A DNA stretch of 64,000 nucleotides from Flabesymbios commensalis (Eukaryota; Annelida; Polychaeta; Terebellida; Flabelligeridae), in the NCBI GenBank assembly GCA_964017125.1, contig OZ024916.1:1154107-1218106 (forward strand). Reading direction: 5' to 3'. The translations under genes and the position numbers were made by a program. Below, piece by piece: positions 36,601 through 44,022 of the stretch (its first letter is position 1; each line of letters opens with the position of its first letter). The notes under the pieces are model-generated. The model saw nothing but the letters and a program-made list of their open reading frames with translations, was not told where the DNA came from and did no database searches.

Positions 36601-38887
36601 AGGAATGGAGAGTTATTTCTAAACCTAGTAGGCCCTACTGAATAATTATCATGGTAGGCCTACGGTATAAAAATCACTCTATTGTGACCGAGCTGTTAAT
36701 TATAAGGGATCCTCTTTATATTAGAATGTGTTTTAAGTCAGCTAAAACCCTCTGAGTTCTACATTCTTAGCTTTGAAAAAAACCTCGGTATTCGGCCTCG
36801 ACCCCTCATTATATTAGAATGTGTTTAAGTCAGTTAAAACCCTCTGAGTTCTACATTCTTAGCTGTGAAAAAAGCCTCGGCCTTCTGTCTCGACCCTTAT
36901 CACAGCTAAGAATGTAGAGCTCCTCAGGCTTTATACTATAAGTAATACGTACCTTTCACATGTTTTTTACAGGCTGCGCACGGACTGTTATGCGTATTGT
37001 AATGCTAGACCTGGTGTCCAGTGAGCTTACTGCCAGTGCTGAAGGATGGTCACTAACAACAACTGGCATTCTGGAGATAGCTATCATTCCGTTGGCAGGT
37101 AATTATTCTGTCATACAAGGCCAAAAGGCAGTATTTGCTTACTTTCCAAGTAAGCAGATACTGCATTTTGGCTTTGCATGGCAGTATTTATATGATCACC
37201 TTTGTGAGGGTTTATTTGCGAATTGATCCAGTGGCAAATAAGCTCTTGCAAGTAAATGGAATAAATATGGTTATTTAGACCGTCTAATATCAGAATATGC
37301 TATTCCAAAAAGAAATGTTGTTTGTTAATGATTGATGACATGAGCTTAGCTTATATTGCAAGGATTTTGTTCGAGTCTCCTGCTAAAATACCGGAAACAT
37401 TCCATTAACAAATATAGCATGTATAGTTCACAAATTAGACCATTTGATATATGTAAAGTACGGTAATCATATTAAACGGCAAATATTTTCAAATGTTTCG
37501 TTAATGAGACATATTTCACTTGAATAAAATGTATTTGAAAGTTAAAGGTTAAACACGAGTATCGTCCCTTACATAGGTAAAGGCCCCAGGCTAAAATCAT
37601 AAAAAAATCCGTGATTTATTTTGGCTTCTTATTATGACCAAATGAATTAAGCATGTCCATAGACTAGAACAGCAAAAGTTTTTTAATTTTTGTGCTGCGC
37701 ATTTACCAGTTAGCTAGATATAAAGACGAAATTCCCATATTTCTTATTTCTGACATGGTTGTCCAAAAAAGGAAATCAGGTATTTCGTCTCTATATCTAG
37801 CCTAACTGGTAGATGCGCAGCACAAAAATATAAAAACTTTTGCAGTTCTAGTCTATGGAAATGTTTACATCATATATATAATCACCGATTTTTGTATGAT
37901 TTTAGCCTGGGTATGGTCTTTAAAAGCTCTAAATATTTTTATAAAAAACGAGATACCATGCAAAGGATTCTTTCAATTTGAAATCATGATAAATGTCTTA
38001 GTTAGCTCTTTCCGCTTCTTTTGAAAACATGTGGTATGTGTCTACGGCCATTAGAAATATTTTTCTATTTCAGTGCGGGATCGACTTTAGACATCAGATT
38101 CTGACGTCTATAGGTGTCACACTATAACGTTTATAGTCGATCCCCGCGCTGTAAGGGTTAACCCTTACAGCGCGGGGATAGTCTATAAACGTCAGAATCT
38201 GACGTCTAAAGTCTATCCCTGCACTACAAGGCTGATAACATTTATAATGACCGTAGACCCATATTATATGTATTGAAATGAATCAGAAAGAACTAACTAA
38301 GACCTTTTTGATGATTTCAAATTGAATAAAACCCTTTGGTCTCCATGGTTTAAATAAAATAGATTCAGCGCTTTAAGGGTTAAAGGGTCATTCACTATTA
38401 GGCCACACCAAATTAAATTAATGGATCACGGATTCTCAGCAGAAAAAATAGAGCGAGCGAGCGCACTGGTTTTTTTCTTAAAAAAAAAAGATTTTTCTCA
38501 AAAATGGAGCGAGTGAAGAAGCACATTTTTTTTTCAAAGAAAGAAACGAAGCACTGACGTTATTTTCAGGCTGGGGGGGGGGGGATTGGTGTTTCCAAGC
38601 AAAAATGGAGCAGCGAAAAAAAATAAGAAAATTGGTGCTTCCAAATAAAAATAGAGCTGCGAAAGAATTTTTTTTTAAATGAAAAAATTCAATCACGGTA
38701 AAGTCGGAGCGGCGAATCCGTCATCCATAAAATTATTTGCTGTGGCCTTATCTTTGTTTCAGGTTGGCTGGCAGACGTTACCTTGGACTACAACACCGTC
38801 TTTTACATGGGAGCTGCTATAATTTTTACTGCTGGATGCTTAGCTTCATCTCTGTATTTCCTGGTTGAGAGAGAAGATACGGCCTAA
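27638..38887 (+). CDS. Monocarboxylate transporter-like MFS protein (SLC16 family), 5 exons
   Basis: Exons: 27638-27833, 29987-30130, 32843-33895, 36973-37098 and 38763-38887. All inner junctions are AG/GT in phase 1 and the spliced frame is 547 codons plus stop. The protein looks like an SLC16-type 12-helix transporter. The first half has hydrophobic segments from DLVTVIAVGF to VLMNTIACGLIY (about residue 188), including SWIVSLFNGFQNLSG and the RFG(F/W)R-type loop SRFGFRLVTILSG. A hydrophilic central loop follows at about 190-355, as is usual for the family, and then a second helical half with a conserved start TDPVIVFYLLSR. The canonical N-terminal PDGGWGW motif is replaced by SLRDLVTVIAVG, so assignment to a numbered MCT or a substrate is not justified. 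The ATG at 27638 follows a likely acceptor at 27620; an upstream coding or non-coding exon is possible. Transport of small monocarboxylates across a membrane is the family role, not shown here. Confidence 0.85.
27853..29240. repeat. 16-bp satellite array in transporter intron 1
   Basis: About 1.39 kb of a 16-bp unit, CCGACGGCCCATTGGT, with variants (CCGACGACCCATTGGT, CCTACAGCCCATTGGT) and longer forms carrying an extra CGGA or CATACAGC block. It starts 20 bases after the donor of exon 1. Because 16 is not a multiple of 3 and the unit has no stop in any phase, long frames stay open on both strands; their translations are 16-residue periodic and are not genes. A few units in related form (GCAGTCGGACTAATG) lie at 29,396-29,446. 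Confidence 0.95.
29449..29986 (+). repeat. ~58-bp minisatellite built from the exon-2 splice acceptor
   Basis: About nine diverged units of roughly 58 bp lie directly upstream of transporter exon 2. Each unit runs from TTTTCCATCACATCTCTAGG through a T-rich tract to TTTTGTTTTAG or a variant. The last unit ends in the real acceptor TTTTGTTTTTCAG, and exon 2 itself begins GTTTTGCTATTGCATCTCTG then ATCTCTAGGTTTGGT, which aligns with the start of a unit. The array is thus a tandem amplification of the intron-exon junction, or the exon start derives from the array. Several units keep an AG after a pyrimidine tract and look like usable acceptors. Confidence 0.85.
30305..30440. repeat. Foldback fragment with ACAACGTT arms
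   Basis: GCACACAACGTTTGC on the left pairs with CATTACAACGTTGTGTGC on the right; the centre contains GTCATTGACGTTGATTAAAC. A relative with TTGAATCAACGTCATTCAGA lies at 40,700-40,795. It sits in transporter intron 2. Confidence 0.5.
30708..30758. repeat. TTGAAGTTGT-family hairpin
   Basis: CACCCACTTAAAGTTGTGTC pairs across GCTGCCGC with GACACACAACTTCAAGTGGG. The same hairpin, in many degrees of decay, occurs at about 4,370, 8,680, 12,720, 15,985, 41,850 and 56,660. It is a short foldback repeat, here inside transporter intron 2. Confidence 0.7.
31409..32470. repeat. Three ~345-bp tandem units in transporter intron 2
   Basis: Units begin near 31,409, 31,768 and 32,111. Each holds TGACC(A/G)(A/G)AAATGCACGAAAA-like sequence, then CTAACTGCCTTAGAA, ATTTCAATGGCGGCCATTTT, GATGGCATCGACTTTTGATA, and closes with GCACAGTAACCCT and GCCCATGGACTAA. 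GCGGCCATTTTGAA words link it in style to the arrays at 58-63 kb. No coding content. Confidence 0.8.
32651..32806 (+). repeat. Dispersed repeat ending 36 bp before the exon-3 acceptor
   Basis: The stretch with CCAAAGAAATGTCC, GATTTTGTAC and GGCTGAAACCTGTTTCAGCC matches 9,618-9,760 (and 51,025-51,165 in the duplicated block). The similarity ends shortly before the pyrimidine tract of exon 3, TTCCTACTTCCAG. Confidence 0.7.
33950..34200. repeat. Foldback repeat with TCTTCATCCACTAC hairpin
   Basis: A fairly complete copy: CCCCCACGATGCATTAAAGC at the left, then a hairpin in which ATCATCTTCATCCACTACAA pairs with TTGTAGTGGATGAAGATGA, ending TTCAGGCTTGAA. It lies just after the exon-3 donor of the transporter gene. 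Confidence 0.7.
34318..34892 (+). repeat. 31-bp minisatellite resembling the exon-4 acceptor (intron 3)
   Basis: About 18 units of AGTAATACGTATCTGTCACA then TGTTTGTTACAG, with variants. The first eight units form a 4-unit higher-order repeat (about 125 bp, twice). Two further units lie beyond the LINE at 36,487-36,550. The sequence before exon 4 (36,941-36,972) reads AGTAATACGTACCTTTCACA then TGTTTTTTACAG, a close match to one unit, and some units continue ACAGGCTGT just as exon 4 begins GCTGCG. The units therefore look like copies of a 3' splice site. Confidence 0.85.
34893..36486 (-). mobile_element. Truncated LINE, reverse-transcriptase part (Jockey/CR1 group)
   Basis: On the minus strand, from high to low coordinates, the conserved RT blocks appear in order: VIPIFKSGKKDYFTNFRPL (about 36,420-36,330), QYGFRNNSTTCHALIDL, GGFIDLKKSFDIFDHSLLL (motif A), CGVPQGSILGP (about 35,940), FADDTNLF with the catalytic DD (about 35,870) and TKFLGVIIDDQLNW (about 35,650). 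The blocks fall in several frames separated by shifts or stops, and the endonuclease part is missing, so it is dead and 5'-truncated. Two diverged copies of one 3' segment (34,968-35,160 and 35,263-35,440, both with CAACAGAAGCATA and TGACCCG(C/T)TACA) follow the RT. It is inserted in the 31-bp minisatellite of transporter intron 3. Confidence 0.85.
36705..36925. repeat. Short tandem and inverted duplication in intron 3
   Basis: TATATTAGAATGTGTTT, AAACCCTCTGAGTTCTACAT and TCTTAGCT occur twice about 100 bp apart, and a third, inverted AGCTAAGAATGTAGAGCTC closes the region. It is probably a decayed foldback element. Confidence 0.55.
37588..37908. mobile_element. Palindromic MITE in transporter intron 4
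   Basis: AGGCTAAAATCATAAAAAAA at the left pairs with TTTTTGTATGATTTTAGCCT at the right. Inside, CCATAGACTAGAAC pairs with GTTCTAGTCTATGG, and GTGCTGCGCATTTACCAGTT with AACTGGTAGATGCGCAGCAC. It is the best-preserved copy of the family also seen at 3,180-3,484. No protein is encoded. Confidence 0.8.
38070..38235. repeat. Two adjacent GACGTC hairpins in transporter intron 4
   Basis: CAGTGCGGGATCGACTTTAG to CGATCCCCGCGCTGTAAGGG is one hairpin; CCCTTACAGCGCGGGGATAG to CTATCCCTGCACTACAAGG is a second in direct succession. Both carry CAGATTCTGACG or its complement at the centre. The flanks with ATTTGAAATCATGATAAATG and its right-hand counterpart suggest a larger element of about 0.4 kb. Confidence 0.7.
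38401..38747. mobile_element. MITE with GGCCACA TIR and TTA duplication (PIF/Harbinger-like)
   Basis: The left end GGCCACACCAAATTAAATTA continues ATGGATCACGGATTC; the right end is its imperfect complement GAATCCGTCATCCAT...TGTGGCC. TTA flanks both ends (38,398-38,400 and 38,748-38,750), a 3-bp target duplication usual for PIF/Harbinger elements. The interior has GGAGC(G/A)GCGAA words and a G run. The right end is only 15 bases from the first base of transporter exon 5, so the branch point of intron 4 probably lies within the element. Confidence 0.75.
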
Positions 38888-39269
38888 CATCTTTATCTAT
38901 CCAGTTGTCTGCTACCGGCAGACTCCTGAATATCACGCATATGTGCTATGAGTACAGACCCCCCTCCTCACTGGCCAACTCAGACAACCCAGACGATCTG
39001 ACTTGAGTGTGACCTCCACACTACAGTCAGTAAACCGGTGACGTCATAATGAATATTCATGCTGTGTGCCCCTCTCCCGTTCGTACAGCTGTAAGGCACA
39101 CCTGCTGTCAAAGTGTCAGACCTGATGAGGCAAGATGCAGACCAGTGGTCTGACTGTCAGACCTGATGGGGCAAGATGAGGGCTTAAATGATCAAAACAT
39201 TCACCAGGAATTGAACCAGCCCTGAACAGTTTTATCAAATGTAGTTTTATGAAGTTCAAGCTTGGCTTA

Positions 39270-39581
39270 TCCCAGCAAACACAAAAACATTTTAATGATA
39301 TTTTTTAGAAAATGTTAGACTGAATGTTTTTTAAATATTAAAACGTCGGGATAACAGAATATTATTAAACAGTAATTTAAAATATTATGCAAAAACATCA
39401 TTAAAAACTGGTTTTAAAACATTTTTATAATATTTGCACATCATGTTGAAAAAAGCAATTTGAAAAATGTTATGACAACGTTTTTAATTTAATGTTTTGA
39501 GATATTATGTTGACCCGACGTTTTATTATTGTAAAACATTTTCATTTTAAAAATGTATCAAACATGTTGTGTTTGCTGGGA
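39270..39581. mobile_element. MITE with TCCCAGCAAACACAA TIR and TA duplication
   Basis: The left end TCCCAGCAAACACAAAAACA and the right end TGTTGTGTTTGCTGGGA are inverted repeats; TA lies on both sides, consistent with a TA target duplication as in Tc1/mariner-type MITEs. The interior is AT-rich with scattered AAAACATT, AATGTT and AATATTAT words in both orientations. Confidence 0.75.
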
Positions 39582-39900
39582 TAATATAATACTTCATACC
39601 GGGGAAACGTTCAACACGAATGCAGTAAACACTATTATGAAGCCTATAATTATGCAACATTTAGTCCTAGCTACCAGGGGTGGATCCAAAAAATATTTTT
39701 TTTTAATTCAAGCACTGATCTAAAAAATATTATCTGCTCATGAACTGGAATAGTTTTAAACTGACAAATACTGATGTTCGTCTATTTAAAGTGACAATTA
39801 GAAAAATAAATGTCTGAAAAGGTTTGGTCAATATCCCCTTGACCTCCTCTCTAGATCCGCCACTGTGGACAGTGTCCTTCATTGGCCATACTGGAAAATA

Positions 39901-40254
39901 CCCAGCTGACACAAAACAATTTCTAACATGTTTAAAAAGTAACATGAAAACGACGGTTCAACAGAATATTTTTAAACATTAAATAGAAATATTATGCGAA
40001 ACATAAATTTAAAAAACGTTTTTAAAACGTTTTAAAAACGTTTTTTAAAATACACTTTTTCAACATAATATGTAAATATTATGTAACATAATATGTAAAT
40101 ATTATGAAAATGTATGTTTTAAATGGCGTTCTTTAATAATATTTTTAATTAATGTTCTATAATATTATGTTGACCTGACATTAAAATATAAAAAAAAACA
40201 TTAAGTGTAACATTTTCTAAATATAATTTAAAATTTTTTTTTGTGTTTGCTGGG
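39901..40254. mobile_element. MITE with CCCAGC TIR and TA duplication, second copy
   Basis: The left end CCCAGCTGACACAAAACAAT and the right end TTGTGTTTGCTGGG are inverted repeats flanked by TA. The interior, rich in AACATTAA, AAACGTTTTT and AATATTATG words, is homologous in style to the copy at 39,270-39,581, about 320 bp away. Confidence 0.75.
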
Positions 40255-40383
40255 TATAGGTCACTCATTAATATTCACAGCAGAAGGCTGTGGATGGAGT
40301 CAGCCCGGCAGGGTGTTATCTACACCACCATATCAACAGAGATCAGCTATAGAGAGGCTGCATAGCAGCATGGCAGCGAGGAT

Positions 40384-40491
40384 CCCAGCAAACACCACGC
40401 ATCTACCCAGTGTTTGACCAATGCTGGGCCAACGTCGTAGAAAGTGGGCCAACATTGGTCAAACATGTATATATGTGTCGTGTTTTCTGGG
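40384..40491. mobile_element. Short CCCAGC-family foldback
   Basis: CCCAGCAAACACCACGCATC at the left and CGTGTTTTCTGGG at the right are imperfect inverted repeats. The interior has the pattern CAATGCTGGGCCAACGTCGT then AGAAAGTGGGCCAACATTGG. It is the clearest copy of the family whose fragments are scattered through the window (385, 520, 3,885, 11,720, 14,960, 17,810, 25,010, 43,138, 55,890). Confidence 0.65.
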
Positions 40492-40507
40492 ATGGCAATA
40501 GGCTCAC

Positions 40508-40706
40508 CTATACTGCACTCTGAACAAAATTGGTTTTTGAAAGGAGCCCTTCAGAAGGCCTACTATTACCATGCAACCCCAGGAGAACCCTGCAAGGGTT
40601 CTACTGGGGTTGTATGGTAATAGCACTGAAGGGTTCTTTTTTAGAAAACCTATGTTGCTTAGAGCAAAGAGGCTATATCTATATAGCCTCCTTGTTTAGA
40701 GTGTGG
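40508..40706. mobile_element. Palindromic MITE with CACTCT(G/A)AACAA TIR
   Basis: CACTCTGAACAAAATTGGTT pairs with CTTGTTTAGAGTG at the right. Inner arms GAAAGGAGCCCTTCAG and CTGAAGGGTTCTTTT, and ACTATTACCATGCAACCCC with GGGGTTGTATGGTAATAGC, pair as well, so the whole 0.2 kb folds back. Confidence 0.75.
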
Positions 40707-41317
40707 GCACAAGACGCTGTTGCGACGTTGAATCAACGTCATTCAGACGTTGATTCAACGTCGTAACAAGCTTAGTCGTGTGCACAGTGGATACTCAGTC
40801 ATGTTGCTCAGTCTACGTTTAATTTGTCACCCGATAATGTTGAAAAATGGCTTGAAATCATTCATGAAAAAAATTAGGACATGAACCGAAGCCAATCGTC
40901 TGCCAATTTCTCATCTATACAAGGATAGTGCATGTTGATGTGTGATACCGCTCCATAGGGTCCTACATAGGGTCCTACGACGTAGGCCTAAGCACGTTTG
41001 CCTCGTATTGAGCCGCACCATAGGCCTACAGAAATACGATCCGCGCCTATGATGAGAAAGGGGTATCATATTCCCAGGATAATATTATTGCATTTCTCAT
41101 TGATATCAATTACGTATACGTATAAGCTTTCGTAAAGACCAATCAAATTATTTTGTAAATGAAACTTATAATAGGCCAGGGGCAAAGAAAAAGTTATAAT
41201 CACGAGGCAAATGTAGGCCTATATAACTAGTGTTTGATGCTGCACATTTTATATATTGTTTTCTTGTTATGTCAGCTCATCTGAGCTGATATAACAAGAG
41301 CAGGGTCTTTACATCTT

Positions 41318-41625
41318 GGGACGCACCATTAGATATTGGTGTCTAGAAAAAATGTGAAAGAAAGTTTGTCGCCACAAAAGTCAGAAGGTTGTTGAAAATG
41401 TGGACAGAAAAAGTTTGTTGACGGAATTCATGAAAAATATGCGGACCAGAATAAACCGGCAAATGGTAGCGTACAATACGGGAGGCATACAAAAATATCT
41501 GATATTTTTGCTCTTCAACGGAACATTTATTCAAGTTTGTGCATCGTAAAAAAAAGTTTTCTTTTTGATATAAATACAATGCAATCAGCAAAAAGTCCCC
41601 CCTCAGATATCTAATGGTGAGTCCC
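41318..41625. mobile_element. MITE with GGGACGCACCATTAGATAT TIR
   Basis: GGGACGCACCATTAGATATT at the left matches the complement of AGATATCTAATGGTGAGTCC at the right. The interior GTTGTTGAAAATGTGG...AAAAAGTTTGTTGAC is homologous to the element at 18,393-18,699. Confidence 0.7.
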
Positions 41626-41699
41626 TTATCAATCACAAAATTCAAGAAATTTTCAAAAAACTATCAAGGACCACAATTCAAACAGCATCGGCACCATTA

Positions 41700-41942
41700 C
41701 CCCTTTAACCGCCGGTGCCGTCCATATTCGTTTTTTACATTTTTTATTAGCACATCACATATCAGCTTTTAAACACATTAAAAATAAAAAGTGACAATAA
41801 TCACAAAATTTGAAATTTGTTGATCTCCATTTTGTCAAATCTGGATAATTTTCACTCACTTGAAGTTGTGGATCGCGTCAGCGAGACACAACTTCAAGTG
41901 GGTAAAATTAGAATTAAATAATTTGGCGGCTAAAGGGTTAAT
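41700..41942. mobile_element. Small MITE (CCCTTTAACCGCCGG ends) with TTGAAGTTGT hairpin
   Basis: CCCCTTTAACCGCCGGTG at the left is complementary to GGCGGCTAAAGGGTTA at the right. Near the right end lies the hairpin CTCACTTGAAGTTGTGGATC...ACACAACTTCAAGTGGG. Related ends (AACCCTTTG... and ...AGGGTTG) frame a similar stretch at 12,570-12,800, so the free-standing TTGAAGTTGT hairpins are probably remnants of this family. Confidence 0.65.
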
Positions 41943-42594
41943 ATGAGTAGGTAAGGATTTTATAGTACCACAGCTTTGCACTATAAAATCATCATAGTGG
42001 TTTTTGACAGGACAGTTCTGTCAATAAACAAAAAATATTTCTTATTGACAGAATATTATTTGACCAATCACGCATCTTCTTACATTGTAAGATAATTGTA
42101 ATTGTGATAAGTTTAATATTAATTGTCATAATACATAGGTAATAATATATATTTTAGGCTTGAATAGTTTTTGTAGCATTCAAGCCCCTTCAATGTTTTA
42201 ATGTAGCTGTACGAGCTCCGAAAGAAATATGATTGTCGCGGATGCCATTTTTTATTCATTGGATTGAAAATTTATTGAAATTATTTAATGCACAGATCAT
42301 ACAATTTCTTAGATTTATTTTCCACGAAGCATTGCTTTTTATTCTAATGAACTGTTTAATAAAATTTATCGAAACGTTTTTGATTTATATTTATAACGTT
42401 TTAGATTTATTTTCCACAAAACATTTTTCTTCATTCTAATAAAATTTTCAATTCAGTCGTCACAAGCCTACTTGTGGCTGGCCCCAGTTGATTGTCCTGT
42501 CATCTGCATGTTAAAAAATAATAAGTCAGGTAATTATTATTTTAATAGTATCGCAAGTGATGGTCCAATAACAGTTCGTTAATTGTTAATATTG

Positions 42595-42710
42595 ACCCCA
42601 ACAGCGCGGGGATCGACTTTAGACGTCAGAATCTGACGTCTTTAAACTCAGAATCTGACGCCTGTAGGCAATCTGACGTCCAAAGTCGATCTCTTCACTG
42701 TAAGAATTGG
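42595..42710. repeat. GACGTC hairpin element
   Basis: AGCGCGGGGATCGACTTTAG then ACGTCAGAATCTGACGTC, followed by a complementary right arm with GACGTCCAAAGTCGATCTC. The right flank carries the shared ATAACATATATAGGTATTCA and AGCTAACTAAG words. Confidence 0.65.
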
Positions 42711-42869
42711 GGCCTGAACAATTTCTAATGGTCATAGACCCATAACATATATAGGTATTCAAATGAAGTGGAAAAAGCTAACTAAGTCATTTATGATGCT
42801 TTCAAATTAAAAAACCCTTTGGTTTCCATAGCTTATACAAAAACTTATTTTAGAGCTTTAACCCTTTCA

Positions 42870-43070
42870 AGCCTGAATTTACCATTGCCATGGATTGTGG
42901 ATGAAGATGATTTGATGTGGTTTAAAAATTAGAGAAAATTGCCATGTACTGGTAAGCCAGTTTCATGGAAAAATTTCGTTCTAAAACTCTTGGTTGTAGG
43001 AAAATTAAGTTTGTTTTCAGGGATGTAAAATGATGCTTTAATGCATCGTGAGGGCTTAAAGAGCTAAAAG
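42870..43070. repeat. Foldback repeat of the TCTTCATC family, hairpin reduced
   Basis: It begins CCTTTCAAGCCTGAATTTAC and closes GCTTTAATGCATCGTGAGGG, in inverse orientation to the copy at 33,950. Most of the central hairpin has been lost. Confidence 0.6.
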
Positions 43071-43289
43071 GCTTATGAGGACACAGATTATTCTTCTATT
43101 GATACAAATTATTTCCAGCCACATTCAATATAAGCAACCCAGCAGACACAAGACCTTGTATCAATGTTGGCTTAACGCTGGTCCACCGTCCACGATGTTG
43201 GTTCAACGTTAAACCAACATTGTTTCAACGTTCTTGTATCACGAATAGTTTGACTGGATGTTAATGTCAATAATAATTTGACATAGGGT

Positions 43290-44010
43290 AGGACGGGGTA
43301 ATATGAGCATAGTAGGTGATATGAACACTGGCTGTAATTTTCTCAATAACAACGGGAATTGAGTAAAATTCGGTTTGTAATATAGTCATGATACGACCAT
43401 AAACTCGTTCAATTTTTAGAAAGATTTTTAAAAAAAGTAGTCCAATTATGACAAAATGAGGTTTTTGGGCTGTTTAACTGCAAAAATACAATTACATTTG
43501 ATTTTTTTGTACGTCCACAAATCACAAGATATCATGAAAGCAATGTGGGTGAGTGCTAACCATAGTGGCTCTTAGCAAGAGAAGGGACGATAATAAAGTG
43601 ATTTAGCATTTTCTGGACCCCATTAGGCTTATTACCACCCTCCTTCTACTGGGGTAATATGAGCATCCTGTTTCAATCTGTTATGAGCATGGTGCTCATA
43701 ATACCCCCATTGCAAGATATCTATACAAAAAAATAGAATGCTCATAATACCCTAACGTATTATACAGTGAAACAATTTCAACCACTTATAATTAATGAAA
43801 AAGCTTTATCTCTGCTTTAATGGCATTTGGGTCATATCAAGTACACAAGTGCCACTTCTATTTGGTAAACTAGTCATAAAATAAACATTTTAACGAATGT
43901 CCTTTTTTATAGCAAAGTGCTCATATTACCCCATTAGAAAATGGTAATTAATTACGCTTGCTCATATCCCCCCACAACACATGCTCATATTTGCCACACG
44001 CATGGGTAAT
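43290..44010. mobile_element. Element with repeated GGGGTAATATGAGCA in both orientations
   Basis: GGGGTAATATGAGCA occurs at 43,295 and 43,651, and its complement TGCTCATATTACCCC or close variants (TGCTCATAATACCCC) at 43,693, 43,739 and 43,918, with weaker copies near 43,957, 43,980 and 44,003. The first and last groups are mutually inverted, as expected for a small non-autonomous DNA transposon with terminal and internal inverted repeats. The right edge adjoins the left breakpoint of duplication copy 2 at 44,023. Confidence 0.65.
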
Positions 44011-44022
44011 ATGCCTATTTAA

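Larger units (their letters stand above)
38888..44022. other. Gene-free interval between transporter and reductase copy 2
   Basis: Apart from the transporter 3' untranslated region (just after 38,887; no clear polyadenylation site was chosen), the interval holds only small repeats, listed separately. I looked for an N-terminal reductase exon with a GxxGxxG motif and did not find one. Confidence 0.5.
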
